Shown here one piece after another: positions 28,276 through 38,486 of a stretch of DNA of 64,000 nucleotides (its first letter is position 1; each line of letters starts with the position of its first letter). The notes beneath the pieces are model-generated. The model had not been told where the DNA came from, did no database searches, and worked only from the letters and a program-made list of their open reading frames with translations. Source of the DNA: Rhodocyclaceae bacterium (GTDB lineage: Bacteria > Pseudomonadota > Gammaproteobacteria > Burkholderiales > Rhodocyclaceae). Made by a program: the position numbers and the translations under genes. The DNA is taken from contig JAKLLG010000001.1 of assembly GCA_023150275.1 (NCBI GenBank), positions 186,001 to 250,000 on the forward strand, read 5' to 3'.

Positions 28276-28913
28276 CCAGGACGATAGACATCATGATCGC
28301 CGACGACCATCCGATGGTCCGTTGCGGCATCCGGCAGGTATTCGCTGCCTATGAGGATCTGCGCATCACAGGCGAAGCCTCTTCCGGAAACGAGCTGCTC
28401 GCCCTCTTGAAGAAGGAGCGTTGCGATGTCGTTCTCCTCGATCTTTCGATGCCGGGCGTCAACGGCGTCGAACTACTGCAGGAAATCGGCCGCCAGCACG
28501 AGAATCTGCCCGTTCTTGTGCTCTCGATGCACTCGGAGCGCCAGTTCGTTGCCAGCGCGATTCGCAATGGCGCAGTCGGTTACGTGGCAAAAGGCAGCGA
28601 TCCGGAGATCCTGGTTCACGCAATCCGCAAGGTCGCTGGCGGCGGTCAGTTCATCGATCCATCGCTGGTGGAGGTCGTGGTGTTTCCAACAACGAAACAG
28701 GAACGCTTGCCGGAGGAACTGCTATCAATGCGGGAAATCCAGATTCTCCGAATGTTTTCGTCCGGGATTCCTTTGGGAACGATCGCACAGACCCTCTGCC
28801 TCAGCCCGAAGACCGTCAGCACCTACAAGGCACGCTTGATGGAAAAACTGGAAATCGACAACAACGCCGATCTGATCCGCTACGCGGCGAGGCACCGCCT
28901 CGCAGGCAACTGA
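28272..28913 (+). CDS. NarL/FixJ-family response regulator
   Basis: 213 residues. Receiver domain with DD acidic pocket, phosphorylatable D57 (VVLLDLSMPG) and Lys in YVAKGS. A LuxR-type helix-turn-helix is at about 150-205 (GTIAQTLCLSPKTVSTYKARLMEKL). GTG start inside the kinase stop, so a cognate pair. Targets unknown; a candidate site lies upstream of the kinase. It ends one base from the convergent LON-domain gene. Confidence 0.95.
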   Translation: MTRTIDIMIADDHPMVRCGIRQVFAAYEDLRITGEASSGNELLALLKKERCDVVLLDLSMPGVNGVELLQEIGRQHENLPVLVLSMHSERQFVASAIRNGAVGYVAKGSDPEILVHAIRKVAGGGQFIDPSLVEVVVFPTTKQERLPEELLSMREIQILRMFSSGIPLGTIAQTLCLSPKTVSTYKARLMEKLEIDNNADLIRYAARHRLAGN

Positions 28914-28914
28914 T

Positions 28915-29571
28915 TCAATTGCCGAAGAAGCCCCTCGGTTCCAGATAGCGATAAAGAATCTCCAGCCGCGACACCGGATCGTCGAGTTCGAGCAGCTTCT
29001 GCTTGGCGAGCAGTTGTACCGGCATCACCTCGGTGAGGCGGTAGCCGACCCAGCAGGCGTCGTCCCAGTCGTGCGGCTCGGGCATCTTCTCCGGACCGAT
29101 GTCGGCGGCAACCTTGCGCAGGAGCGGTAGCAGCGCCGCCTGCGCTTCCGGCACCGCGGTTTTTGCCGGTTCGTCGAGAAGCTGCACACGCGCGCACTGC
29201 AGCCCGCCCGCCCCGGTGTGGCATTCGAGAATGCGGAAGCGCCTGCCGCCGCGCACCGCGAGCTGCAGGATGCCGAGCTGTTCCATGTCCCACTGCGTCA
29301 CGTGGGCAAGCGTGCCGATCGTGTGCGTGCTTGCGGGTTCGCTTGCGTTCGCGCCGACCTCCTCGCCCTGCAGGATCAGGCAGATGCCGAAGGGGCGATC
29401 GTCCTTGAGGCAGGCGGCGCTCATGTCGAGATAGCGCTGCTCGAATACCTTGAGGGCGAGCACGCCGCCGGGAAAAAGCACCGACTTCAGCGGGAAGAGC
29501 GGAATTTCCATTTCCTGCGGCGGCGCCGGCGGTTGCGGACGATCGGGCTTGAAGAACGAGAACAAGCTCAT
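28915..29571 (-). CDS. LON-substrate-binding-domain protein (COG2802)
   Basis: 218 residues with the Lon N-terminal fold (IPLFPLKSVLFPGGVLALKVFEQRYLDM, then FGICLILQGEEVG) but no AAA or protease domain. These stand-alone proteins are common in proteobacteria and their role is unclear. The ATG at 29571 overlaps the ubiX stop. An ATG 18 bases upstream is possible but lies within ubiX. Confidence 0.85.
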   Translation of the reverse strand: MSLFSFFKPDRPQPPAPPQEMEIPLFPLKSVLFPGGVLALKVFEQRYLDMSAACLKDDRPFGICLILQGEEVGANASEPASTHTIGTLAHVTQWDMEQLGILQLAVRGGRRFRILECHTGAGGLQCARVQLLDEPAKTAVPEAQAALLPLLRKVAADIGPEKMPEPHDWDDACWVGYRLTEVMPVQLLAKQKLLELDDPVSRLEILYRYLEPRGFFGN

Positions 29572-30191
29572 CAGGCTGGCGCCCCCCAACGCTGCATCAG
29601 CGCGTGTGGTACGCCGAGATGATCAAGGATGCGGGCGACGACAAAATCGATCAACGCCTCGACCGATTGCGGGTGATGGTAGAAGCCGGGGTTGGGCGGC
29701 AGGATGACGGCACCGGCGTGCGCGAGGCGCAGCATGTTTTCGAGGTGGATCGCCGAGAACGGCGTTTCGCGCGGCACCAGGATCAACGGCCGCTTTTCCT
29801 TGAGCGCGACGTCGGCGGCGCGGCAGATCAGGTTGTCGGCAAGGCCCTGGGCGATCGCCGCCAGCGTGCCCATCGTGCATGGGCAGACGACCATCGCATG
29901 CGGCGGATTGGAACCGCTCGCCACCGGCGCGAACCATTCCTCGCGGCCATAGACGTCGAGACTGCCGCCGTGCTGTGCCAGAAGCGCCGCGTACTCGCGC
30001 CGGAAATGCACGGCCGCATCCGCCGCCCGCGCTGGCAGATCGAGCCCCATTTCCTGCCGGGCGACGACCTGCGCCGTCTGCGAGTAGAGCAGTTGCACGT
30101 GGCAGCCGGCGGCGAGCAGGCATTCGAGCAGGCGGATGCCGTAGGGCATGCCGGAGGCGCCGGTGAAGGCGAGGCAGACGGTCTTAGGCAT
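29571..30191 (-). CDS. ubiX: Flavin prenyltransferase UbiX
   Basis: 206 residues; makes prenylated FMN for UbiD-type decarboxylases, used in ubiquinone synthesis. N-terminal [15 protein letters not shown] (FMN/phosphate loop), [30 protein letters not shown] and [16 protein letters not shown] are family signatures. Part of a minus-strand chain rapZ - NusG-II - Gx transporter - ubiX - LON protein, joined by overlaps. Confidence 0.96.
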   Translation of the reverse strand: MPKTVCLAFTGASGMPYGIRLLECLLAAGCHVQLLYSQTAQVVARQEMGLDLPARAADAAVHFRREYAALLAQHGGSLDVYGREEWFAPVASGSNPPHAMVVCPCTMGTLAAIAQGLADNLICRAADVALKEKRPLILVPRETPFSAIHLENMLRLAHAGAVILPPNPGFYHHPQSVEALIDFVVARILDHLGVPHALMQRWGAPA

Positions 30192-30726
30192 GTTGGGCTT
30201 TCGTGGTTTCGGCTTCGCCGATGAGGCGCGCGACGATCAGACCGTTGATGATGCCGAAGAACAGCGCCGCCGCAAAGAAGATCGGTGCCAGCATGAACAC
30301 ACCATCGTGCGGAATCAGCCACAGGCGGGCGAGCAGCAGCTGCCCGCAGATGTGGGCAAAAGCGGCGAGCACCGAGAGGGTGACCGGCCCGAACCAGCGC
30401 GGCGGCAACCATTGCGCCAGCGCCAGCATGCACAGGCTCATGATGCCGCCGGAAAGGCTGAGGAAGAATCCGGGCGAGAACAGATGGCCAAGCAGCAGGC
30501 CACCGGCGACGATGCGCAGGCCGGTGACCCAGGCCGCCGTGCCGAAGCCGTAGCGGTAGAGCACCAGCAGCGTGACGATGTTGGCAAGCCCCGGCTTCAC
30601 GCCGGGCAGCGGCAGCGGAATCGCGGCATCGACCAGCGACAGGGCGATCGCCGCCGCGGCAAGGCGCGCGATGCGGTGATCATCGGCGCTCGGGACGAGG
30701 ACGATTTCAGTAGGTGACCGAGTCAT
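30184..30726 (-). CDS. Gx transporter family membrane protein
   Basis: 180 residues, about five hydrophobic helices, with the Gx-transporter signature [18 protein letters not shown] and [13 protein letters not shown]. Family members are often called heptaprenyl diphosphate synthase component I, but are probably S-component-like membrane proteins. The start at 30726 lies within the end of the NusG-II gene (20-bp overlap). These two families commonly travel together. Confidence 0.85.
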   Translation of the reverse strand: MTRSPTEIVLVPSADDHRIARLAAAAIALSLVDAAIPLPLPGVKPGLANIVTLLVLYRYGFGTAAWVTGLRIVAGGLLLGHLFSPGFFLSLSGGIMSLCMLALAQWLPPRWFGPVTLSVLAAFAHICGQLLLARLWLIPHDGVFMLAPIFFAAALFFGIINGLIVARLIGEAETTKAQHA

Positions 30727-31084
30727 ATCGGCTCCTGCCGCCGGCGATCTGCAGGCTGACGCGGTTGGGGGCGCAGATGGCGATCTCGCCTGGGCGCGAC
30801 AGCCAACCCTGACGGACGCAGTACTGGCGCGGCCCTGGATCGGCGGCAACGCGCGCACGCCCCGGCTCGACGACGATCACCGAGGCGCCGAGCGCGCCTT
30901 CAACCTCGATGGTGCGCTTGCGCGAGAGATCGAGCTCGGCGACGACGGTGCCATCGCGGCGCACCACCGCCTTTTCGGCGATGCCGCCCTGCCAGATCAA
31001 CGGAAAGGAGGCGGCAACGCCGGCCGTGGCGACGGCAACGACGACCCAGTCGCCGGGTCGCGGCAGGGAAATCCAGGGCGTCAC
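30707..31084 (-). CDS. NusG domain II-containing membrane-anchored protein
   Basis: 125 residues with one N-terminal membrane helix ([21 protein letters not shown]) and an exported NusG-II beta domain (about 35-120) with [21 protein letters not shown]. The GTG at 31084 overlaps the rapZ stop. The longer frame upstream is rapZ shadow. Pairs with the Gx transporter; function of the pair is unknown. Confidence 0.85.
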   Translation of the reverse strand: MTPWISLPRPGDWVVVAVATAGVAASFPLIWQGGIAEKAVVRRDGTVVAELDLSRKRTIEVEGALGASVIVVEPGRARVAADPGPRQYCVRQGWLSRPGEIAICAPNRVSLQIAGGRSRYDSVTY

Positions 31085-31920
31085 GAAAACTCGCGGTGGC
31101 GGACAAGCACGCGCGCGCGGCCGGCGAACTCGCGCGCCAGCCATTCGGCGAGATAGACCGAGCGATGCTGTCCGCCAGTGCAGCCAATGGCAACGGTGAG
31201 GTAGCTGCGACTGTCGCGGATGAACGCGGGCAGCCAGCTGGAGACGAAGCGGCGGATGTCTTCGCGCATGCGATGAACGTCCGGCGAATCGTCGAGGAAT
31301 TCGATCACCGCCTCGTCGAGCCCGGTGAGCGGACGCAGCGTGGTGTCGTAGTAGGGGTTCGGCAGGCAGCGCACGTCGAACACAAAATCGGCGTCGAGCG
31401 GCACACCATGCTTGAAACCGAAGGACTGGAACATCAGCACCAGCCCCTCGCCGGCCTCGGCCTCGATGAACTGGCGCACCCATTCGCGCAGCGTGGCTGC
31501 GGCGAGATCGCTGGTGTCGATATGGTGGCCGAGCCCGGCCAGGCTCTCCAGCCGTTCGCGCTCCTCGGCGATGGCCTCGGCCAGCGAACGCCCGTCGCGC
31601 GCCAGCGGGTGTGCGCGGCGCGTCTCCGAAAAGCGCTTGATCAGCGTTTCGTTCTTCGCGTCGAGAAAGAGGAACTTCGGCTCCAGCCCCTGCTCGCGCA
31701 GCGTATCGAGCTGCTGCGGCAGCATTTCCAGCGAATCGCCGCCGCGGATATCGACGGCGACGGCAACCTTGTCGTAGCCCTGCTGATCGAGCTGGCCAAC
31801 AAGCTGCGGCAAGAGCTGCGAGGGCAGGTTGTCGACGCAGTAATAGCCGCTATCCTCCAGCATGCGGAGGGCGATGGACTTGCCGGAGCCGGAAAGGCCG
31901 CTGATGAGTACGAGGCGCAT
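31081..31920 (-). CDS. rapZ: RNase adapter protein RapZ
   Basis: 279-residue nucleotide-binding adapter. Walker A is GLSGSGKS (8-15) and the C-terminal RNA/metabolite-binding region has [16 protein letters not shown]. In E. coli RapZ directs RNase E to the sRNA GlmZ; in other bacteria its role is less clear. Head of the minus-strand chain leading to ubiX. Confidence 0.95.
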   Translation of the reverse strand: MRLVLISGLSGSGKSIALRMLEDSGYYCVDNLPSQLLPQLVGQLDQQGYDKVAVAVDIRGGDSLEMLPQQLDTLREQGLEPKFLFLDAKNETLIKRFSETRRAHPLARDGRSLAEAIAEERERLESLAGLGHHIDTSDLAAATLREWVRQFIEAEAGEGLVLMFQSFGFKHGVPLDADFVFDVRCLPNPYYDTTLRPLTGLDEAVIEFLDDSPDVHRMREDIRRFVSSWLPAFIRDSRSYLTVAIGCTGGQHRSVYLAEWLAREFAGRARVLVRHREFS

Positions 31921-31999
31921 GGGTGCGAGGATAGCGGATGGTGAGTTTGCCCGGCAACAGCGCTAAACTGGATAGCCAGCCCGAGCAGGACGTTTCGCC

Positions 32000-33193
32000 A
32001 TGCAAGAGACCCTCATTTCCGCCCCCGCGTTCCCCGCCTCTTTCCTCGCGGAGCTGTCCGCGATCCGCCGCGACATCCATGCGCATCCGGAACTTGCGTT
32101 CAACGAAACGCGCACCGCCGACATCGTCGCCGCGGAGCTGGCGAAGTGCGGCGTGGAGGTGCATCGTGGCATCGCGAAGACTGGCGTCGTCGGCGTGCTG
32201 CGTGCCGGCAACTCACCGCGCATGATCGGCCTCAGGGCCGACATGGACGCACTGCCCTTGAAGGAAATGAACGAGTTTCCGCACCGTTCGAAGCACGAGG
32301 GCTGCATGCACGCCTGTGGCCACGACGGGCACACGACGATGCTGCTGGGGGCCGCGCGCTACCTCGCCCAGCATCGCGAGACGATCGGCTTCGATGGCAC
32401 GGTCGTCTTCATCTTCCAGCCCGCCGAGGAATCGGAGGGCGGCGCGGCGGTGATGATCGAGGACGGGCTGTTCGAGAAATTCCCGGTCGAGGCCGTCTAC
32501 GGCCTGCACAACTGGCCGGGTATTCCGGTCGGCGAGATGGCGGTGATGCCGGGGCCGGTGATGGCCGGCACCTGCGCCTTCGAGATCACGGTGCGCGGCC
32601 ACGGCTGCCACGCGGCGATGCCACATCAGGGCATCGACACCATCGTCACCGCCAGCCAGCTGGTGCAGGCACTGCAGACGGTGGTGGCGCGCAACCTGCA
32701 CCCCTGCGACGCGGCGGTGGTCAGCGTCACGCAGTTCCATTCGGGCAGCGCCTGGAACATCATTCCCGAAGAAGCGGTGCTGCGCGGCACGATCCGCAGC
32801 TTCAAGCCGGAAGTGCAGCAGACGGTCGAACGTGCGATGGAACGCCTGTGTTCGGGCGTGGCCGCGGCGAACGGCGCGCAGATCGGCGTCGTTTTCGATC
32901 ACCGCTACCCGGCCACGGTGAACAGCGCGGCGGAGACCGACATCTGCCGCAGGGTTGCCACCGCCACGCTGGGTGCGGACAAGGTCAGGAAGGACGAGCT
33001 GCCGTCGATGGGTGCCGAGGATTTTGCCTACATGCTGCGCGAGAAGCCCGGCTGCTATGTCTGGCTGGGGAACGGCCCGGGCACCGGCGGCTGCACGCTG
33101 CACAACCCGCATTACGATTTCAACGACGAAATCATCGGGCTGGGGGTACGTTACTGGGTTAATCTCGTCGTTGAAACACTGGCAGAATCATGA
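32000..33193 (+). CDS. M20-family amidohydrolase (hippurate hydrolase-like)
   Basis: 397-residue metallopeptidase-type hydrolase. Metal-site segments are HACGHDGHT and QPAEESEGGA; MDALPLKE and GLHNWPGIPVGEM are typical of the AbgB/hippurate group that cleaves N-acyl amino acids. No signal peptide, so cytoplasmic. It is followed with ATGA overlap by two periplasmic binding proteins, hinting at uptake or sensing of the same kind of compound. Confidence 0.9.
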   Translation: MQETLISAPAFPASFLAELSAIRRDIHAHPELAFNETRTADIVAAELAKCGVEVHRGIAKTGVVGVLRAGNSPRMIGLRADMDALPLKEMNEFPHRSKHEGCMHACGHDGHTTMLLGAARYLAQHRETIGFDGTVVFIFQPAEESEGGAAVMIEDGLFEKFPVEAVYGLHNWPGIPVGEMAVMPGPVMAGTCAFEITVRGHGCHAAMPHQGIDTIVTASQLVQALQTVVARNLHPCDAAVVSVTQFHSGSAWNIIPEEAVLRGTIRSFKPEVQQTVERAMERLCSGVAAANGAQIGVVFDHRYPATVNSAAETDICRRVATATLGADKVRKDELPSMGAEDFAYMLREKPGCYVWLGNGPGTGGCTLHNPHYDFNDEIIGLGVRYWVNLVVETLAES

Positions 33194-33945
33194 GCATCCG
33201 ACCGATCCATCGCATCCTCCGCGCCCTTGCTTGCCTCATGCTCGGCGGCCTGCTGCCCGTCATGGCGAGCGCGGAGCCACCGCTGCGTGTCATCGTCATC
33301 GGCAGCTCCCCTCCGATGTCGTATGAGGATGGGGATGGCAAACTCGTCGGTTTCAATATCGAACTGGCCGAGGCACTCTGCCAGACGATGAAGGCACGCT
33401 GCGAGATGCACAAGGTCGCGATCGGCAAGGTTATCGACATGCTGGCGGCCGGCGAGGCTGATTTCGCCGCTGTCAGTTTCCTGATAACCCCCGAACGGCA
33501 AGAGAAGGTGCTTTTCTCGAAGCCTTACTACCGCTCGCTGAGCATCTGGCTGGCCCGCCCTGAAATTCGCCCTGGCGCGACCGGAATCACGGTGGCTGCC
33601 GTGCGCGGATCAGCCCAGGCGCGCTATGTGGAAATCGAGGGGTGGAAGAACTTTTTTGTCGAACACCATCGCGATCTGCCTCCGCTGCTCGCAGCAGGAA
33701 CGGCCGATGCCGCCATCGTGCCGATGCCGACGGCGCTGCGGCTGATCCAGGAAAAGGAATTGCAGGCACGGGAGATAGGCCCCAGCATCCTGCCCGTACC
33801 TTCGCTTGGCGGTGACGTCGCTTTCAGCATCAACCCGCAGCGAGCGGACCTGCGGCCGCGCATCGATGCCGCGATCGATGCCGTGAAGAACGATGGTCGT
33901 TTCGATCGAATCAACACCAAGTACCTGCCGTTCCGTCTGCAATGA
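33190..33945 (+). CDS. Periplasmic solute-binding protein, family 3
   Basis: 251 residues with a signal peptide (about 1-28) and a two-lobed SBP_bac_3 domain (MSYEDGDGKLVGFNIELAEALCQTMKARCEM; FAAVSFLITPERQEKVLFSKPYY). No ABC permease or ATPase is adjacent; instead a second such protein and a diguanylate cyclase follow with overlaps. That suggests a sensing rather than transport role. Confidence 0.88.
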   Translation: MSIRPIHRILRALACLMLGGLLPVMASAEPPLRVIVIGSSPPMSYEDGDGKLVGFNIELAEALCQTMKARCEMHKVAIGKVIDMLAAGEADFAAVSFLITPERQEKVLFSKPYYRSLSIWLARPEIRPGATGITVAAVRGSAQARYVEIEGWKNFFVEHHRDLPPLLAAGTADAAIVPMPTALRLIQEKELQAREIGPSILPVPSLGGDVAFSINPQRADLRPRIDAAIDAVKNDGRFDRINTKYLPFRLQ

Positions 33946-34724
33946 TCGCCCATGCCCAACGTCTCGGTGCCCTGCTTGGAGCCCTGCTGCTTTTGCCTGC
34001 GGCTGCCACGCTGGCCGCACCGCGCGAGTTGCAGGTTGCCACCCTGCAGATGACCACGAGCGCCGATGTCCCGGAAGCACGCGCGATCGTGGAACTCAAC
34101 GACGCCCTAATCCGCGAAATCTGCGTGCGCATCGCGGCCCGTTGCACGCAGCACCCGCTTCCTTTCGCGGACATCCTGCCCGGGATCGAGAGTGGCCGCT
34201 TCCAGCTTGGCGTAGCGAATGTACTGCACACCCCCGAAAGGGAGAGGCGGGTACTTTTCTCACAGGCACTGTGGCGCTCGTCATCGCGACTGGTTGGCAC
34301 CACGGCGTCGATCGGCAGGTTTGGCGGTGAGGTTCGTCTCGCTGATCTGCGTGGTGCCGCCGTTGCTGTCGTCAAAGGCACCCAGCAACACCGTGCGATA
34401 CAGGGCATTGCCCAAGCGCAGCGCTTGCGGATAGTTGAGACTGAATCAACGGGAGAGGCAATGGCGCTGCTATTGCGCGGGCAAACCGATTTTGCGCTGA
34501 TGCCGGTGCGTAGCGCGTATTTTCTGCTTCAGTCGGCGCAAGGGCGCGCCACCTTCACCGGTCCCGCACTCCTTGATTCTGGCCTGGGGGGTAGCGTGCA
34601 TGCCATCCTGCCGAAGCGGGAAGCGCAGCTGCGCCAGGATGTCGATGCCGCGCTCGACGCAATGCGCGGAGACGGAACATTCCAGCGAATCCTGCGGCGC
34701 TACATGCCGTTCCTGGCAGATTGA
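33942..34724 (+). CDS. Periplasmic solute-binding-like protein, second copy
   Basis: 260 residues with a signal peptide (1-25) and a family-3 binding fold (FADILPGIESGRFQLGVANVLHTPERERRVLFS). It is related in layout to the preceding gene but quite diverged. Its ATG overlaps that gene's stop, and the GGDEF gene starts 3 bases after its end. Ligand unknown. Confidence 0.82.
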   Translation: MIAHAQRLGALLGALLLLPAAATLAAPRELQVATLQMTTSADVPEARAIVELNDALIREICVRIAARCTQHPLPFADILPGIESGRFQLGVANVLHTPERERRVLFSQALWRSSSRLVGTTASIGRFGGEVRLADLRGAAVAVVKGTQQHRAIQGIAQAQRLRIVETESTGEAMALLLRGQTDFALMPVRSAYFLLQSAQGRATFTGPALLDSGLGGSVHAILPKREAQLRQDVDAALDAMRGDGTFQRILRRYMPFLAD

Positions 34725-34727
34725 ATC

Positions 34728-36029
34728 ATGCACCTGCGGAAAGGAACCGATGCCCCCCGGTCGCTGAATGCCGCAACCCTCTTTGGTGTTCTGGCCGGAA
34801 TCTTCACGTTACTGCTCATCACCGCCATTGCGCTGCTCGTCGCGGACCAGCGCAAACTTCTGGATTCGGTGACGCAGTTGCGCACACAGGCCTTGCCAAC
34901 CTCGATCGAGCAGCAGCGACTGGCGCGCAACATCGAGACGCTGCGCCTCGAAGGAGAGCGCGTTCTCTCTGCCAGCACACCGCAGGCACGCCAGCAGGCC
35001 ATGTTCGTTGTCAATCTGATGGCGAGCCACCCCAGCATTCTGGGGAATCCGCGTGCGCGCGACATTGCGACGGAAACGGAATTGTTCCTGACGCGCGTAA
35101 CGCGAGGCGAGCAGGGAGATTCCGCAGTACATGCCGAATGGGCACAACTCTCCCGCCGCCTGAGTCTCGCTGCAGACGATATCAGCGTCGAAGCCGTCAG
35201 CCTTGCACGCGGCGAAGTAGCTACCATGGGGGCAGTGATCGAGGGGGCGCAGCAGAAGCTTTATGCCACGCTGGCGATCACGCTGGTTTTTGTCATCGTG
35301 CTGCTGCTGTTGATGCATCGCCGACTGATCCTGCCTCTGCAGAGGATTGATGCCACGTTGAAAACGCTGGGAAAGACTGCGCCCGTTCTCGATCTTCCGC
35401 CCGGAAGCCTGCATGAGATCAAGGCCATCGAAGGGGCGATCGGCCAACTGCACGACATCCTGCAAAAGCACGAAGAAACGCGCGATGAACTTGAGCGCTT
35501 GGCCGCCACGGACATGTTGACCGGGCTGAACAACCGCCGGGAGTTCATGCATATCGCCGCCGGCGAAGTGGCGCGATCGCAGCGTTATGGTCGGCCGGTC
35601 ACAGTTGGTCTTGCCGACCTCGATCACTTTAAGCGCATCAATGACCAGCATGGACATGCCGCAGGCGACCTTGCGCTCAGGGCATTCGCCGACCTCGTGC
35701 GCAGCACCCTGCGCCATGCAGACACCGCGGGCCGCTACGGCGGCGAGGAATTCGCCTTCGTCTTTCCCGAAACGACACCAGAGGAAGCGGCCGTCCTGAG
35801 CAACCGGCTACGCAGCCGACTCGACGCAATGGTGATCGCATTGCCTGACGGCGCCACCCTGCGCATGACGCTCAGCATCGGTATTGCCGATGCCTCGGTA
35901 CGCTCGCTGGAAGAAGCCCTCAGCGTCGCCGATCAGGCGCTCTACGAAGCCAAGGCGAGCGGCCGCAATACCGTCGTGCTGCGCCCGATGGCAGGACTCT
36001 CGATCCTGCCGCCGGATTTCGACCACTGA
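34728..36029 (+). CDS. Membrane diguanylate cyclase (GGDEF)
   Basis: 433 residues. TM1 near 18-40, a helical periplasmic region to about 165, TM2 near 175-200, a short HAMP-like linker, then GGDEF with RYGGEEFAF and an RxxD feedback site (RHAD) five residues before it. It should make c-di-GMP and be product-inhibited. The operon with two periplasmic binding proteins suggests they relay a ligand signal to this cyclase. Confidence 0.93.
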   Translation: MHLRKGTDAPRSLNAATLFGVLAGIFTLLLITAIALLVADQRKLLDSVTQLRTQALPTSIEQQRLARNIETLRLEGERVLSASTPQARQQAMFVVNLMASHPSILGNPRARDIATETELFLTRVTRGEQGDSAVHAEWAQLSRRLSLAADDISVEAVSLARGEVATMGAVIEGAQQKLYATLAITLVFVIVLLLLMHRRLILPLQRIDATLKTLGKTAPVLDLPPGSLHEIKAIEGAIGQLHDILQKHEETRDELERLAATDMLTGLNNRREFMHIAAGEVARSQRYGRPVTVGLADLDHFKRINDQHGHAAGDLALRAFADLVRSTLRHADTAGRYGGEEFAFVFPETTPEEAAVLSNRLRSRLDAMVIALPDGATLRMTLSIGIADASVRSLEEALSVADQALYEAKASGRNTVVLRPMAGLSILPPDFDH

Positions 36030-36039
36030 ACGGCAACCG

Positions 36040-37659
36040 TCAGCCCGCGGCCATTCCCCTGCGCAGGCGGGCGCTGGCGGCATCGGCCAGCAACGACAGC
36101 AGCAGCATCGCCGCGATTACCGTGCCGGCCTGCGCATGGTGGAACAGGGACAACTCGAAGTAGAGCAGTTGCCCGAGGCCGCCGGCACCGACGAAGCCGA
36201 GTATGGCGGCCATGCGGATGCTCATTTCCCAGCGATAGAGCGCATAGGCCGCGCATTGCGGCGCGATTTCCGGCAGCGTGCCGTAGAGGAAGACCGCCAG
36301 CGGACGCGCGCCGGCATCGCGCAGCGCGTCGTGCGGCGCTGGTGGCGCATTTTCCAGCGTTTCGGCGAAGAGTCGGCCGAGCACGCCGGTGGTATGCAGG
36401 GCCAAGGCCAGCACGCCGGCAAATGGCCCAAGGCCGACCGACAGCGCGGTCAATGTGGCCCAGACCAGTTCGGGCACGGAGCGCAGTGCGTTGAGCACGA
36501 AACGCGACGACTGTCCGGCATAGCGACCAAGACGACCCGAGGCCGGCAACGCGCACGCAAAGCCAGCGGCAACGGCGAGCAAGGTGCCGATGGCCGAGAT
36601 GGCGAGCGTTTCCAGCATCCCGTAAGCGACTTTGCCCAACCAGACGGGCGTGAGGTCGGGCGTCAGGAAAGCGCCGAGGAATTCGCCAATCAGCTGCGCC
36701 GATTCACGGGTGAGCAATGCGGCAAAACCGAGATCGAGGAACAGGAAGCTGGCGAGAACTACTGCGGCAAGCGCGGCGATGACACCGCCCCCCGCCGGGC
36801 CGACGCCGGCATGGCGGTGGCGCAGGCCGGCCGCCGCGAGTTGCCGGCGCAAGAGGCCGGAGAACGCATCGGCGGCAAGTACCAGCGCCAGAAAGGCGAG
36901 CAGGATGGTGGACGCTTCGCCGCCGTTCAGCATCTTCATCGCCTGGTCCATCAACTGGCCAAGGCCGCCGGCTCCGACGAAACCCATCACCACCGAGGCA
37001 CGTACCGCGCATTCCCAGCGATAGACGGTGTAGGACGTGAGTTCCTGTGCGTTGCCGGGCAAAAGGCCGTAGAGAAAGGCCTGCAACCGCCCGCCGCCGG
37101 CTTCGAGAATAGCGCGCGCCGGCTTCGTGTCCCCTGATTCCAGGATTTCGGCATAGACCTTGGCGAGCATGCCGCCGTACGTGAGGCCGAGCGCGAGCAC
37201 GCCGGCGGCCGGGCCGAGGCCGAAGACGCGCACGAAGAGGAGCGCCCAGACCAGTTCCGGAATGCCGCGCAGCACGGTAAGCAGCACGCGCAGGCCGTGA
37301 TGGAGAATGGCCGCACGCCCCTGCCCCGGGCCCGGCCCGATCTCGGCGACGGCGAGCACGCGCGTCGTCAGCAGCGCCAGGGGCACGGCCAGCAACAGCG
37401 CGAGCGTGATGCCGGCAGTGGCGATGGCCAGCGTCTCCAGCGTTGCGCGCGCGAGGAAACCAAGAAATTCGCGCCCCGCTTCCGGCGGCAGGAAGGCGGC
37501 GAGGAAATTGCCGGTGACGCGCAGGTTCTGCGCATCGAAAAGCGCGGCCGGCTTGAACTCGGCCACGACCAGCAGCGGCCAGAGCACGACCAGTGCAACG
37601 ATCAGCGCCGTCGCGCGGCCGCGTGCGGCCGGGTCGCGCAGGGGCAGCCCGGCGTTCAT
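36040..37659 (-). CDS. Fused PhnE-type ABC permease (two permease domains), putative selenate transporter
   Basis: 539 residues, about twice a normal PhnE. Two homologous permease halves (about 10-265 and 290-535) each have an EAA-like cytoplasmic loop ([44 protein letters not shown]) and a following [10 protein letters not shown] segment. The fusion would replace a homodimeric or paired permease. It overlaps the ATPase gene by 4 bases. The binding protein suggests the substrate is selenate rather than phosphonate. Confidence 0.88.
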   Translation of the reverse strand: MNAGLPLRDPAARGRATALIVALVVLWPLLVVAEFKPAALFDAQNLRVTGNFLAAFLPPEAGREFLGFLARATLETLAIATAGITLALLLAVPLALLTTRVLAVAEIGPGPGQGRAAILHHGLRVLLTVLRGIPELVWALLFVRVFGLGPAAGVLALGLTYGGMLAKVYAEILESGDTKPARAILEAGGGRLQAFLYGLLPGNAQELTSYTVYRWECAVRASVVMGFVGAGGLGQLMDQAMKMLNGGEASTILLAFLALVLAADAFSGLLRRQLAAAGLRHRHAGVGPAGGGVIAALAAVVLASFLFLDLGFAALLTRESAQLIGEFLGAFLTPDLTPVWLGKVAYGMLETLAISAIGTLLAVAAGFACALPASGRLGRYAGQSSRFVLNALRSVPELVWATLTALSVGLGPFAGVLALALHTTGVLGRLFAETLENAPPAPHDALRDAGARPLAVFLYGTLPEIAPQCAAYALYRWEMSIRMAAILGFVGAGGLGQLLYFELSLFHHAQAGTVIAAMLLLSLLADAASARLRRGMAAG

Positions 37660-38486
37660 CGGCAGCGCGCGCCGGTCAGCACTGCGCCGCCATCGACGGG
37701 GGCCACCGCCTGACGCGGCTCGCGGGCCAGCGTCGGCAACTCGCTGCCCTCGGCGGCGTAGAGCTCATGCAGCATCGTTTCGCTGACCTCGGCTGCGGCA
37801 CGGTCGAAAACGATACGCCCGTCGCGCACGCCAACGATGCGCGGGAAGCCGGCGAGCGCGAGATCGACGGCGTGCAGGCTGGCGACAAGCGTTGCCCCGC
37901 GCGCTTCGGCATCGCGCAGCAGCACGTTCACCGCCTGCCGGGCGAGCGCGGGGTCGAGCGCCGACACCGGCTCGTCGGCGAGGATCAGATCAGGCCGCTG
38001 GTAGAGCACGCGGGCGATGCCGACACGCTGCAGTTGCCCGCCGGAAATGCGGTCGCAGCGGTCGAACAGGCGCTCGCCGAGATCGAGCCGGGCAAGCGCC
38101 TCGCGCGCGCCGGCGATGTCCGCCGGATAGATGAGCGAGGCGATACTCTTCCACAAGGGCCATTCACCGAGGCGCCCGGCAAGCACGGCGGTAACGACGC
38201 GCTGGCGCGGCGGCAGTGGTGGTGCCTGATGCACGACGCCGATGTGCGAACGCAGCCGGCGCAGCCCGCTGGCCGACAACGCCCACGGATCGGCAGCGAG
38301 CAGCGAGATGTTGCCCGCCGTCGGCCGCAGCGCGGCACCAAGCAGACGCAGCAGCGTCGTCTTGCCGGCACCGGAAGGGCCGATCACGGCGATGCGCTCG
38401 CCGCGCTGCGCCGCGAGCGACACGTCGGCGAGCGCGGTAAAGCCGTTGGCGTGGGTCAAGCCCACGCCTGCCAGGGTGAAACTCAC
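37656..38486 (-). CDS. PhnC-type ABC transporter ATPase
   Basis: 276 residues. Walker [10 protein letters not shown], signature [15 protein letters not shown], Walker [13 protein letters not shown]. Energises the adjacent fused permease. It starts on the base next to the binding-protein stop and overlaps the permease start, so the three form one operon. Confidence 0.92.
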   Translation of the reverse strand: MSFTLAGVGLTHANGFTALADVSLAAQRGERIAVIGPSGAGKTTLLRLLGAALRPTAGNISLLAADPWALSASGLRRLRSHIGVVHQAPPLPPRQRVVTAVLAGRLGEWPLWKSIASLIYPADIAGAREALARLDLGERLFDRCDRISGGQLQRVGIARVLYQRPDLILADEPVSALDPALARQAVNVLLRDAEARGATLVASLHAVDLALAGFPRIVGVRDGRIVFDRAAAEVSETMLHELYAAEGSELPTLAREPRQAVAPVDGGAVLTGARCR

